NCBI RefSeq assembly: GCF_019972135.1
Contig: NZ_BPFI01000001.1
Coordinates: 417,106 to 481,105 of the forward strand
Direction: 5' to 3'
DNA from: Sulfurovum sp. TSL1
Lineage (GTDB): Bacteria; Campylobacterota; Campylobacteria; Campylobacterales; Sulfurovaceae
DNA: 64,000 nucleotides
Part shown: positions 16,595 to 27,246 of the stretch, piece by piece
Layout of the letters: each line of letters starts with the position of its first letter
Numbering within the stretch: position 1 is the first letter of the stretch
Notes under the pieces: generated by a model
What the model was told of the DNA's origin: nothing
Seen by the model: only the letters and a program-made list of their open reading frames with translations
Database searches by the model: none
Made by a program: the position numbers and the translations under genes

Positions 16595-18466
16595 TTACCA
16601 ACTGCCGCCGCCTCCACCTCCGCCGCCGCCTCCCGAGAAACCACCTCCACCTGAAAAACCGCTGCCGCCATTGGAACTTTTGGAAGGTGATGTGGATGCT
16701 GCGCTAACAGAAGAAGAGAATCGACCCAGACCTGAAATATCTCCATGATACCAATACGGTGGGTTCACATGCAGTATATCATAGAAGGAGAGCCAATGGT
16801 CCGCTTCATCAAAAAGAACGGCATACGGCAACATCGTTTCCAGATAAAGCGGATCCATTTCCAAACGTCTTTTGATCTCATCTTCTTTTACACGTTTGAT
16901 GAACTCTTTTAATCCCAGTAGATGCTTCGATGTATAGGCACCTTTTCGTGTAAACTTTCCTATCTTTCTATAGGTTAAAACCAAAGCTGCCACCAGTACG
17001 ATCAAAACGCCTAAAGGACCCAGAATCAATTCATTGAGATGTATCCCCTCTTTGTGTATGGCAATAAAAGGCATCATTCCTGCTACTGCGAAGATAAGGC
17101 CTGTGATTTTAGAGAACCAGTTTCTATTCAATGTCATAACATTGAGACCTACACCGCCAAAGACCAGTGGAAAGATAAGAAGAAAAATCACCTCTTCTCC
17201 AAACTTCACATAGAGGTTGTAGAACACCAATCCCACCACAGGTAATAAAAGTAAAATACTCTTAAACAAAAAGTTTCTGCGTACTCTTTGTGGATTCTCG
17301 ACCATATACCCATCTGCCACCGACCAAGTATAAAGGTTGTCATTGATATATTTGAACCCTTTCTGCAGAGCCGATGCTTTTTCTTCGGAACCAGAGGAGA
17401 GCACAAAACTGTTTTTCCCTTTAAAAAGTACCTGTTCAAGCAGATACTTCTGGTCCATTCTTAAATCTGATGTCTCACTCTCTTTACGTATCAAAAGAGG
17501 GTCAAGTTTCTTCTCTCTTTGGTCTATCTCCAGATGCCCCAAATGTGCCAGTTCAAGTACAGCTGCTGCAAAGTCTTTATTGTCAGCGAACTTGTCCAGA
17601 ACAAGTCCTGATTCCAACAGACTCAGCCCTTTGGGAGGATCATATTGCACTGCTATGGACCGTTTGTCGACAAATCCTCTATTCTTCGTGTAGGTATGAT
17701 AAAAATAGAACAAAAAACCGACCAATGCAGCCCAATGAAAATGGGCCAAAAACCACTCCGTAAAAGTGGCTTTGACATTCTCCAGTCCATTTTGATCTAA
17801 AATATCGGCCGGATATGCCAGCTCGACCGTTGCTCCTTCATAGGGATAAAGTTTTGCTGCTTTGACTTGCAGATGTCTTGGATCTACCCACATACTTGTA
17901 GCAGAAGAAGCCTTTGAGCCATAATGGCCTGTATACGTTGAGAGTGCAATATCATGTTGACTGAGGGAAGAGGGTAGGAAAAAATTTGCTTCAATATTGG
18001 TAATAGGGACCTGCCATCCTGTACCGATGACATTCCAACGTATCGCATCCTCGTCTTCATTCTGGGCAGCAGGAAGCACCCCTTTTTTCACACGGTAAGC
18101 GATCCTATAGTGGTGTTCCTCCGTGATATACCTGTTTGGTGAACCTATTTTCAGACGTAAGACATCTCCTGCCTGTGTAGAAGCAAGTGTGGACTGCTGC
18201 CACTCTACGATTCCCCCGTCAAGCTGTACCGAAAAGTTATAGAGCCCCAGATCTTTTATAAGATCGTTTCTTTTGACGGTGTAGGGAATATCTCGAAAGA
18301 TCCCGTGCTTATTTCTACCTTCAAAGTCATACGTAATATACTCTACGATAGAGAGTTCACCACTCTGTTCTACCGTAATATCTATCTTATAGTTTGTAAT
18401 CTTTTCAGCGTAAGCAGAGGCATTCAACCCCCAAAAGAGGAGGATGAGGATCAGTAGTTTTTTCAT
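16595..18466 (-). CDS. DUF2207 membrane protein with Gly-rich tail
   Basis: 623 aa. A cleavable signal peptide (residues 1-19) leads into a periplasmic beta domain starting ITNYKIDITVEQSGEL..VEYITYDF, typical of DUF2207. One membrane segment lies near residue 240, and three or four more at about 400-490. A cytoplasmic region follows, and the end is a low-complexity run of FSGGGG repeats finishing GGSW. The family often neighbours LemA, as here: lemA ends 4 nt upstream of this gene. The molecular function of the pair is unknown. Confidence 0.88.
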   Translation of the reverse strand: MKKLLILILLFWGLNASAYAEKITNYKIDITVEQSGELSIVEYITYDFEGRNKHGIFRDIPYTVKRNDLIKDLGLYNFSVQLDGGIVEWQQSTLASTQAGDVLRLKIGSPNRYITEEHHYRIAYRVKKGVLPAAQNEDEDAIRWNVIGTGWQVPITNIEANFFLPSSLSQHDIALSTYTGHYGSKASSATSMWVDPRHLQVKAAKLYPYEGATVELAYPADILDQNGLENVKATFTEWFLAHFHWAALVGFLFYFYHTYTKNRGFVDKRSIAVQYDPPKGLSLLESGLVLDKFADNKDFAAAVLELAHLGHLEIDQREKKLDPLLIRKESETSDLRMDQKYLLEQVLFKGKNSFVLSSGSEEKASALQKGFKYINDNLYTWSVADGYMVENPQRVRRNFLFKSILLLLPVVGLVFYNLYVKFGEEVIFLLIFPLVFGGVGLNVMTLNRNWFSKITGLIFAVAGMMPFIAIHKEGIHLNELILGPLGVLIVLVAALVLTYRKIGKFTRKGAYTSKHLLGLKEFIKRVKEDEIKRRLEMDPLYLETMLPYAVLFDEADHWLSFYDILHVNPPYWYHGDISGLGRFSSSVSAASTSPSKSSNGGSGFSGGGGFSGGGGGGGGGGSW

Positions 18467-18470
18467 AAGG

Positions 18471-19034
18471 CTAAAAGTCTATTTTAGGCATCTTTTTCGC
18501 AGCTTCGGCTTCACTCTGATCCAGTTCAAAATACTCACGCGCGGTAAAGTTAAACTTTTTCGCTACATACAGATCAGGAAAAGAATCAAGTCTATAGTTA
18601 TAATCTCTTACGATGGCATTATAGTAACGTCTTGCATTTTGGAGCGCATCTTCTATACTTGACAATTCATTTTGAAGGTTCATAAATGTGGTATTCGCCT
18701 TGAGATCAGGATAGGCTTCTGCCAGAGCAAAGAGTTTACCCAGAGCCCCGGAGATCATATTGGCTGCGGCAGCCTTTTCTTCTATACTTCCTGCATCCAA
18801 ACCCTGTTGGCGTGCCTGTATCACTTTTTCAAGCGTCTCTGCTTCATAATCCTTATACCCTTTGACCGTATCGACCAGTGCCGGGATAAGATCGTAGCGA
18901 CGCTTCAACTGAACATCGATATCGGACCATGAAGCATCTATACCCGTACGCAAAGATATGAACCTGTTATAGATGACCACAAGATAAGCAGCTACAGCTA
19001 CAATGATGAGTAAAACAATATTTCCAAAACTCAT
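18471..19034 (-). CDS. lemA: LemA family protein
   Basis: 187 aa. An N-terminal membrane helix (residues 5-25) is followed by the conserved SLRTGIDASWSDIDVQLKRR and YDLIPALVDTVKGY segments and by RRYYNAIVRDYN near residue 145, all LemA hallmarks. The rest forms a helical bundle. It is the first gene of a two-gene unit with the DUF2207 protein. Role unknown; the start has AAGGAAGAGAA just before the ATG. Confidence 0.93.
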   Translation of the reverse strand: MSFGNIVLLIIVAVAAYLVVIYNRFISLRTGIDASWSDIDVQLKRRYDLIPALVDTVKGYKDYEAETLEKVIQARQQGLDAGSIEEKAAAANMISGALGKLFALAEAYPDLKANTTFMNLQNELSSIEDALQNARRYYNAIVRDYNYRLDSFPDLYVAKKFNFTAREYFELDQSEAEAAKKMPKIDF

Positions 19035-19091
19035 TTCTCTTCCTTTACATGTTGTATGTTGTATGGCTTTATTATAACCAAAGATACTATT

Positions 19092-19439
19092 TTACTCTTC
19101 TAAATGTTCTTGCTCTTCCTTGAGGATATAGATAAAAGTATCTACGTCGAGTTCATCATATCTCTCAACACTCACAGCAGTACGGATAAACTCATCTCCT
19201 TCAAATTCATCGAGATATTCCCAATGCTCATCCAGATTCCGTGAGTAGAACAGGTAACCATGAACCGTATCGCCATGCGGGTCGAGTTTGATACCCGGAT
19301 ACCCCATAGAAGCCGACCAACCCGCGCCTATAAGGTTTCCTCGAACCGTTGCAGGGACAAACTTACCTGTGATATTTTCCAGTACATGACCATTGGGACA
19401 ATTTGGCATCAGCGTACCGTATACAAACAGTGTTTCCAT
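19092..19439 (-). CDS. Gamma-glutamylcyclotransferase-like (GGCT/AIG2) protein
   Basis: 115 aa. The N-terminus LFVYGTLM is the GGCT-fold signature (YGTL substrate loop). The catalytic acid is the Glu in LDEFEGDEF near residue 80. These small proteins release 5-oxoproline from gamma-glutamyl amines or peptides, but bacterial members of the YtfP type have no proven substrate. AAAGGTCAAAG precedes the ATG. Adjacent to lemA but with its own 57-nt gap. Confidence 0.85.
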   Translation of the reverse strand: METLFVYGTLMPNCPNGHVLENITGKFVPATVRGNLIGAGWSASMGYPGIKLDPHGDTVHGYLFYSRNLDEHWEYLDEFEGDEFIRTAVSVERYDELDVDTFIYILKEEQEHLEE

Positions 19440-19553
19440 CTTTGACCTTTGATTTAGTAAAAGAATTCTAGCATAGGTTTTATTTGGTACACTCTTTTCT
19501 CTGACTCATAAAGTAAAATTGACTACAATACAGCAAACAATAAAAGGAAACTT

Positions 19554-20447
19554 ATGGCTTATGATCTTCAGAACAAACTTGTAATTGCCATCTCTTCTCG
19601 TGCACTCTTTAGTCTTGAAGAAGAAAATAGCATCTTTGACAAAGAGGGATTAGAAGCATATTATAACTATCAGCTGTCTCATTTGGATGAACCATTATCC
19701 AAAGGTTCTGCATTTAAATTTATACAGAACCTGCTTGCGATCAATAAAAAATTTGACAACAAACTCATTGAAGTGATCATCCTTTCTCGCAATAATGCTG
19801 CGACAGGCTTACGAATAGGACGATCCATAGAACACTACAAACTGGATATAGAACGAACAGGCTGGACCGCAGGTACACCTGTAAGCAGGTATCTTGAAGC
19901 GTTTAAAGTAGACCTGTTTCTTTCTGTGCACTCCCCGGATGTTGAGGAAGCAGTAAACTCGGGAGTAGCTGCTGCGACCATACTCCCACACACCCCTATC
20001 ACCTCTGAAGAGAGTGATATGGTAAAAATTGCCTTCGATGGAGATGCTGTCTTATTTGGAGACGAAAGTGAAAGAGTCTATCAAGAAAAAGGCTTGGAAG
20101 CATTCATCGAACACGAACGTCAAAATGCCAAAAACCCGTTAAGCCAAGGACCGTTTTTCAAGTTTCTTAAAACAATATCAGAGATACAGGACAAGTTCCC
20201 TATGGAAGGTTCACCGATCCGTACAGCACTGGTGACGGCAAGAAATTTCTCCACACATGAAAGAGTGTTAGGTACCTTAGAGGGATGGGGTGTACGTGTA
20301 GATGAAGCTTTTTTCCAAGGCGGTGTACAAAAATACGAAGTCGTTAAAGCGTTCGGTGCTGATATATTTTTTGATGACCAGGATACGCATCTAGAACATA
20401 CATCCAAAGAGACCCCTTCTGCCAAAGTCCCATACAGACGTTTATAG
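19554..20447 (+). CDS. 5'-nucleotidase, cN-I (NT5C1) family
   Basis: 297 aa. The sequence fits the bacterial branch of cytosolic 5'-nucleotidase I: VIAISSRALF at the start, an ILSRNNAATGLRI segment near 80, KIAFDGDAVLFGDESE near 160 (HAD-like acidic motif), ALVTARNF near 225 and DIFFDDQDTH near 270. The family dephosphorylates nucleoside 5'-monophosphates. No signal peptide, so cytoplasmic. AAAGGAAACTT lies before the ATG. Single gene, convergent with tgt. Confidence 0.85.
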   Translation: MAYDLQNKLVIAISSRALFSLEEENSIFDKEGLEAYYNYQLSHLDEPLSKGSAFKFIQNLLAINKKFDNKLIEVIILSRNNAATGLRIGRSIEHYKLDIERTGWTAGTPVSRYLEAFKVDLFLSVHSPDVEEAVNSGVAAATILPHTPITSEESDMVKIAFDGDAVLFGDESERVYQEKGLEAFIEHERQNAKNPLSQGPFFKFLKTISEIQDKFPMEGSPIRTALVTARNFSTHERVLGTLEGWGVRVDEAFFQGGVQKYEVVKAFGADIFFDDQDTHLEHTSKETPSAKVPYRRL

Positions 20448-20493
20448 TATTTAATATTATACTACTTTTCCTTGGTATCAGATGCGTTAAATA

Positions 20494-21720
<1,227 letters not shown>

Positions 21721-21763
21721 TTACATACCTTTGACTTATGGGTAAATGGTATAAAGGATCCTC

Positions 21764-23188
21764 ATCAAAAATATACTTATTTTAGCCAGTGGCAGTATTG
21801 CCAGACATTTTATCGAATGGGTCAGTAAAAACAGGGTTGCGGACAACGAATATTATGTCACATGCTATAAAGAGCATACCATACCTGAGAAAATAGGCCA
21901 GAACATTACGATCATTGATGCCGACCCTACAAGTTTTTCAAAATTGAATCGTATTATGCATCAGACCAAATTCTCAAATATTTTTGTGGTCATGGAAGAT
22001 CTGGAAGATGCCAGATATGTACTAAAAAATATAGCCATGATCAAGTCTAAGGTACGTATCACGCTTGTCAACCAATGGGATGACCATAAGATAGGGAAGG
22101 ACCATGAGAACATTACCATCGTACATAGTGATAAACTCATAGCGGCCCATCTTTATGATCAACTGCCCAATGTGCCTTTGGTCGCACAGAATGTCGGACT
22201 GGGCCAGGGAGAGATCATGGAAGTCCATGTACCTTTTGGAAGTTCTTACGCCTATAGACATGTAGGGTCGATCCTTCAGCAAAAATGGAAGATCGCTGCA
22301 CTCTATAGAGATGAAAAACTGATACTTCCGGAAAGTACCACGATGATACGTCCCAACGATACCTTGCTTATCCTGGGAAAACCTATCGTACTGAACGGTG
22401 TATACAAGACCATCAATAAAAGAATAGGTCTTTTCCCTGAACCCTTTGGTAAGAACATCTATCTCATCCTTGATCTAAGACATGATAACAAAGAGGCATT
22501 ACTCTGCCTTAAACAAAGTATTTACCTTATAGAAAAACTGGAAGACAAATCACTTTTCGTGCGTATTTTATACCCCAATGATTTTGATTTGATCGAAGAA
22601 CTCAAGACCTTGGAGTCAGAATGTGTGACGATCTCCATCTCTTATGAAAATGAAAATGCCAAATTACTGATAGAAAATGATATACATGAGTTTGACATCG
22701 GGCTTGTGATGAACAGTATCCCTACATTTGAAGCAGATGACCTTAAAGAGACACTCTATGATCTAAAAAAACTGGTCTTCCTTTTTGGGGATAAACTGCT
22801 GTATAACATCAAGAACTCTATCGTATTGATGAGTGAAAATGAAAAAATGGAATCCATTTCTTCGACAGCTTTTGACATATCAGAGACACTCGGACTGGGG
22901 TTAACACTGGGTGACTTTAACCCCGAAGGCGATTTTGAGAGTAAAAAGATGATCATAAACCATTATGAGACACTGGCACATATCTTTAACATGGAGTTGA
23001 ACATCGAACAAAAGGTGGCTAATCCTATACGTGAACTTTCAAATATGGAAGATATACTCCAGATCGCACCTTTTGAAAAAAGTCTCAATACAGATAGCCT
23101 TAGAAAATTCATTTCCAACAGAATACAGGACTTTCTTCTTACTACCAACAAGCATCCCAAACTGCTTGTTCCTTTTGCAAGCACATAA
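21764..23188 (+). CDS. TrkA-N/RCK-like NAD-binding protein (COG3400 type) with apparent ATC start
   Basis: 474 aa if read from ATC 21764. Residues 1-110 form a TrkA-N/RCK fold (KNILILASGSIARHFIEW, then IFVVMEDLEDARYVL), followed by an RCK-C domain (about 140-225: GQGEIMEVHVPFGS, RPNDTLLILGKP) and a 250-residue tail I cannot name. The first ATG/GTG/TTG in frame is TTG 21944, which would cut off half of the nucleotide-binding fold. AAAGGA lies 5 nt before ATC 21764, exactly where other family members start with Met-Lys-Lys/Asn. So either translation starts at ATC or an ATG was changed. Likely a cytoplasmic K+ or ligand-sensing protein. Confidence 0.75.
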   Translation: MKNILILASGSIARHFIEWVSKNRVADNEYYVTCYKEHTIPEKIGQNITIIDADPTSFSKLNRIMHQTKFSNIFVVMEDLEDARYVLKNIAMIKSKVRITLVNQWDDHKIGKDHENITIVHSDKLIAAHLYDQLPNVPLVAQNVGLGQGEIMEVHVPFGSSYAYRHVGSILQQKWKIAALYRDEKLILPESTTMIRPNDTLLILGKPIVLNGVYKTINKRIGLFPEPFGKNIYLILDLRHDNKEALLCLKQSIYLIEKLEDKSLFVRILYPNDFDLIEELKTLESECVTISISYENENAKLLIENDIHEFDIGLVMNSIPTFEADDLKETLYDLKKLVFLFGDKLLYNIKNSIVLMSENEKMESISSTAFDISETLGLGLTLGDFNPEGDFESKKMIINHYETLAHIFNMELNIEQKVANPIRELSNMEDILQIAPFEKSLNTDSLRKFISNRIQDFLLTTNKHPKLLVPFAST

Positions 23189-23279
23189 AGGTTCCAGGGG
23201 ACATAAAAGCCTTTAAAACGATACTTAATCACAAATAAGATAAAATAGAGCCAATAATAACGCGCAAGGTTTTACTAAC

Positions 23280-24332
23280 ATGATCGTCCCTATCGAATTA
23301 GCTCATACTCAAAACATCACTTATGATATTACTATTGATGCATTACCCCAACTTACTTTTGACACCAATGTTGTTGTAGTGACGAATCCGACAGTTGCAG
23401 GATACCATCTTGAAACACTTCTTTCCCACATTCATGCCACAAAACTCAATGTTGTTACGATCCCTGACGGGGAAGGGTACAAGACCCTGGAAACCGTTGA
23501 AAATATACTGAATGAATGTTTTGAACACAAACTCGATAGAAAATCTCTGCTGATCGCCTTTGGTGGGGGTGTGATAGGTGACATGACAGGATTTACGGCA
23601 AGCATTTATCAAAGAGGGATAGACTTCATACAGATACCTACCACACTCCTGAGCCAGGTGGATGCCAGTGTAGGGGGCAAAACAGGGGTCAATAACAAAT
23701 ATGGGAAAAACCTCATTGGTGCTTTTTATCAACCCAAAGCTGTCTACATAGACCCTGCATTTTTAAAAACATTACCCCCCAGAGAGTTCTCTGCAGGTAT
23801 CGCAGAGATCGTCAAAATGGCGGTCATGTTTGACAAGTCTTATTTTGAGTTCTTGCAAATATCTGACTTCAGTGACACTGAAACACTCAAAGAAGTGATC
23901 AAGAAGAGTGTGGAGCTAAAAGCATGGGTGGTCAATCAAGATGAAAAAGAGGCAGGTATACGAGCGGTGCTTAACTACGGACATACGTTCGGGCATGTCG
24001 TTGAAAATGAAACCAACTACACCACCTACCTCCATGGCGAAGCAGTCGCTATAGGTATGGTCATGGCCAATGCTTTGGCAGTGGAACTCGGCCTGTTTAC
24101 ACAAGAAGAGGCGGAAGCAGTTAAAACACTTCTAGAAAAGGCTTCTTTGCCTACTGACTATGCGATCAAAGATGTAGATGACTTTTATGAGCATTTCTTT
24201 TTAGACAAAAAAAGTGCCAAGGGGAGTATCAAATTCATCTTACCTCAAGGTATAGGCAACTATAAAATGGTATCCGATATTGATGAAAGTGTTGTCAAAA
24301 AAGTACTTCGCAGCTTTGGAGAAGAAAAATGA
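23280..24332 (+). CDS. aroB: 3-dehydroquinate synthase
   Basis: 350 aa. AroB makes 3-dehydroquinate from DAHP in the shikimate pathway. The NAD site GGGVIGDMTGF (near 98), the QIPTTLLSQVDASVGGKTG stretch, and the metal ligands Glu in AGIAEIVK, His in NYGHTFGH and His in LHGEAVAIG are all present. Length is normal. Its stop overlaps the ATG of the next gene by 4 nt. Confidence 0.96.
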   Translation: MIVPIELAHTQNITYDITIDALPQLTFDTNVVVVTNPTVAGYHLETLLSHIHATKLNVVTIPDGEGYKTLETVENILNECFEHKLDRKSLLIAFGGGVIGDMTGFTASIYQRGIDFIQIPTTLLSQVDASVGGKTGVNNKYGKNLIGAFYQPKAVYIDPAFLKTLPPREFSAGIAEIVKMAVMFDKSYFEFLQISDFSDTETLKEVIKKSVELKAWVVNQDEKEAGIRAVLNYGHTFGHVVENETNYTTYLHGEAVAIGMVMANALAVELGLFTQEEAEAVKTLLEKASLPTDYAIKDVDDFYEHFFLDKKSAKGSIKFILPQGIGNYKMVSDIDESVVKKVLRSFGEEK

Positions 24333-25999
24333 GTTTTAAGAATATTTTTATAGCCTTCTCTTTTTTATCTTTGGTCCCTGCATTTGCTGAGCCTGCTTTA
24401 GAGCAGAACACTACTTCAGAAATAGTCACAGAGGCTAATAAAACAGAAAAAGCCCCTTTGGATATGCAGCGTATAAATCAGCTTCTTGTCCAAAAAGAAA
24501 CGCTGGAAAAAGAATTGAGCGACAACAACATCTGGTCAAAGATCTATAGTAACTACCATACCTACAAAGAACTTGAAAAACAACAGATAGCACTGGATGA
24601 AGCGATTCTCCGCTTAGAAAAAATAAAACAAAAAACACAAGCAGAAAAAGAAGCGTACCAAACTGCACAGGACACTAAAATAACACTTCTCGGAAAACTT
24701 CAGCTTCTCAGAGAGTATGAAAAAGACCCCTTTAAAAAGTTCCTTACCCCGCCTGAGCTCACTGCAGTACCTAAAGTAGACAGTCCTTTTGCACTGATCT
24801 CTGCAGTCTCCTATAGAGAAAAGCTCCAATCAGACATGGAAGAGTATAACAACCGATATGAATCTCTCTATCGTATCGTCGAAAAACTCAAAGAGAAACA
24901 GCTTGTGCTTAAAAAAATTTTAAAGTTGGACCCGCTGAACATAGACTACATTACTGAACAGCAAGACACGATAGATCAAATTAAAACATTTATTCCTATC
25001 CTTGAAATATTTAAAACCACCAAGAATGTCTACAGTAAAAAAATCGATGAGATCGAACTCAAGCTCAAAAATGATATTCAAAGAGAGATACAAAGAACGA
25101 TGATGATCGGGGGGATCATCCTTTTCTTTATCTTCCTTTTGTTCTTCATTAAACATTTCGTTAAAAAATACATGTCAGAAGATGAGCGCTTTTATGCCAT
25201 CAACAAAGCGCTCAATATCTCTTTTGTGAGTATTCTGATCTTAACCTTGCTCCTTGCCTATATAGAGAACGTAAGTTATCTGGTCACGATACTTGGTTTT
25301 GCCTCAGCGGGTATTGCCATTGCGATGAAAGACTGGTTCATGTCTCTTATGGGGTGGGCGACCATCGTGCTCGGAGGGGCTATCCATGTAGGTGACAGGG
25401 TTCGGTTTGTACGTGAAGGTGTGGAGTATGTAGGGGATATCGTAGATATCTCCATGCTCCGTATGACCATGCATGAAGATGTCAACCTCACATCTTACAT
25501 GACCAACCGGAGAGCTGGGCGTATGATCTTCATTCCAAACAACTTCATATTTACTGATATGATCGCGAACTATTCTCACGCCGGACTCAAAACTGTATGG
25601 GATGGGATAGACTTTGTCATTACCTTTGATTCTGATGCCAATAAGGCCACCCAAATTGCCAAAGAGATCACCAAGAAGTACTCAAAAGGGTATACAGAGA
25701 TCACAAGAAAACAGCTCAACAAACTTAGAAGCAAGTATGGTATGAGAAACACCAATGTTGAACCGCGGATCTTTGTGCATATCGAACCGTATGGTTTAAA
25801 GATATCCGCGTGGTATCTCACTAACTCCTATGCGACCATGACACTGAGAAGTACCATTTCCGTGGAGATCATCGCGCGTATTCAGGAAGAAGAGAAGATA
25901 CAGCTGGCATTTCCTACACAATCTATATATGTGGATAAAAATGTACCTAAACCTGAAATAGGATTAGATACGATCAATCCTCCTCAAGGACTTCAATGA
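24329..25999 (+). CDS. MscS-family mechanosensitive channel
   Basis: 556 aa. A signal peptide (1-20) is followed by a long periplasmic coiled-coil region (about 45-240, many Lys/Glu/Gln/Leu). Membrane helices lie at about 250-270 and 285-345; the last is the pore-lining TM3 (FASAGIAIAMKDWFMSLMGW). The MscS beta domain follows (GDRVRFVREGVEYVGDIVDI, FIPNNFIFTDMIANYS). Such channels release solutes on osmotic downshock. ATGA overlaps with aroB upstream and mtaB downstream indicate one operon. Confidence 0.92.
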   Translation: MSFKNIFIAFSFLSLVPAFAEPALEQNTTSEIVTEANKTEKAPLDMQRINQLLVQKETLEKELSDNNIWSKIYSNYHTYKELEKQQIALDEAILRLEKIKQKTQAEKEAYQTAQDTKITLLGKLQLLREYEKDPFKKFLTPPELTAVPKVDSPFALISAVSYREKLQSDMEEYNNRYESLYRIVEKLKEKQLVLKKILKLDPLNIDYITEQQDTIDQIKTFIPILEIFKTTKNVYSKKIDEIELKLKNDIQREIQRTMMIGGIILFFIFLLFFIKHFVKKYMSEDERFYAINKALNISFVSILILTLLLAYIENVSYLVTILGFASAGIAIAMKDWFMSLMGWATIVLGGAIHVGDRVRFVREGVEYVGDIVDISMLRMTMHEDVNLTSYMTNRRAGRMIFIPNNFIFTDMIANYSHAGLKTVWDGIDFVITFDSDANKATQIAKEITKKYSKGYTEITRKQLNKLRSKYGMRNTNVEPRIFVHIEPYGLKISAWYLTNSYATMTLRSTISVEIIARIQEEEKIQLAFPTQSIYVDKNVPKPEIGLDTINPPQGLQ

Positions 26000-27246
26000 T
26001 GCAAAAAGTTTATTTTAAAACCTTTGGATGTCGTACCAACCAGTTTGATACACAGGTCATGATGTCAAAACTGAAAGATTACGAACTGACAGATGATGAA
26101 CTGAGCTCTGACATCATCGTTGTCAATTCCTGTACCGTGACCAATGGCGCAGACTCCTCTGTACGTAACTATATCTCATCCATGCAGCGAAAAAATCCCG
26201 ATGCAAAAGTCATACTGGCAGGTTGCGGATCACACTCAAAAGGTGAATCCTTATTTGAAGACAAAAAAGTATTTGGTGTCATCGGCCACTCTGAGAAAGA
26301 GAACATCAACGCTGTACTGAAAAATGAAAAACCGTTCTACCAGATCGGTGATCTGGAGCATATAGATTCGACCATCGTTGAAGAGTTTGTGGGTAAGAGC
26401 CGGGCCTTTATCAAGATACAGGAGGGGTGTGACTTTAGGTGTTCTTACTGTATCATTCCTGCGGTACGAGGTGATGCACGTTCTCATAAAGAAGAGACGA
26501 TCTTAGAACAGATCAACAAACTTGCCGCCAATGGATTTGGAGAGTTCATCCTTACCGGAACCAATGTAGGAAGTTACGGTCAGGATCATAATACATCCAT
26601 GGCCAAACTGCTTAAAAAGATGAGTATGATCCGTGGTGTACGGCGTATACGTATAGGAAGTATGGAGCCTATACAGATCGATGATGAATTTTTAGAACTG
26701 CTCAACGAGCCCTGGATGGCAAAACATATGCACATTGCTCTGCAGCACACCAGCGATAAAATGCTCAAACTGATGAACAGAAGAAATGAATTCAAGAGCG
26801 ACCTGGCACTTTTCAGAAAAATTGCGGACCAGGGTTATGCTTTAGGAACGGATTTTATTGTGGGACATCCAGGTGAAGATGAGAAAGAGTGGGCAGAGGC
26901 GATCTCCAGGGTCAAAGAACTACCTTTGACCCATGTACACGCTTTCTCCTACTCCAAGCGGGATAACACGCCTTCGGCGACCATGAAACCAGAAGTAAAA
27001 GGTAACATCGCCAAAGAGCGTCATCGTGAGCTCACAGATATCATCAAAGCAAAGAACTTTGCTTTCAGACGTGCACATACACAGAACCTTGAAGTACTGC
27101 TAGAGAGCGGTAAAGACGGTGTCTATCAAGGATTCGACCAATATTTTAACAAAGTATCAGTAACAAGTGATGAAGACCTCAGTGCAAACTGGGTACTGCT
27201 AAATAACGTGGAGGTAAGCAATGAAGGCAATAAAGCCAAAGTTTGA
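25996..27246 (+). CDS. mtaB: tRNA t6A37 methylthiotransferase MtaB
   Basis: 416 aa radical-SAM methylthiotransferase. The N-terminal cluster cysteines are in FGCRTNQ, NSCTVT and AGCGSH. The radical-SAM motif is CDFRCSYC near residue 148. The C-terminal TRAM-like region holds the remaining 80 residues. The opening YFKTFGCRTNQFD separates MtaB from MiaB (GCQMN) and RimO. It converts t6A37 to ms2t6A37 in tRNA-Lys. It overlaps the next gene by 26 nt. Confidence 0.9.
   Translation: MMQKVYFKTFGCRTNQFDTQVMMSKLKDYELTDDELSSDIIVVNSCTVTNGADSSVRNYISSMQRKNPDAKVILAGCGSHSKGESLFEDKKVFGVIGHSEKENINAVLKNEKPFYQIGDLEHIDSTIVEEFVGKSRAFIKIQEGCDFRCSYCIIPAVRGDARSHKEETILEQINKLAANGFGEFILTGTNVGSYGQDHNTSMAKLLKKMSMIRGVRRIRIGSMEPIQIDDEFLELLNEPWMAKHMHIALQHTSDKMLKLMNRRNEFKSDLALFRKIADQGYALGTDFIVGHPGEDEKEWAEAISRVKELPLTHVHAFSYSKRDNTPSATMKPEVKGNIAKERHRELTDIIKAKNFAFRRAHTQNLEVLLESGKDGVYQGFDQYFNKVSVTSDEDLSANWVLLNNVEVSNEGNKAKV

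Noticed and set aside
16548-16748. Proline-rich plus-strand frame
   Set aside because: Complement of the Gly-rich tail codons of the DUF2207 gene, hence an artefact.
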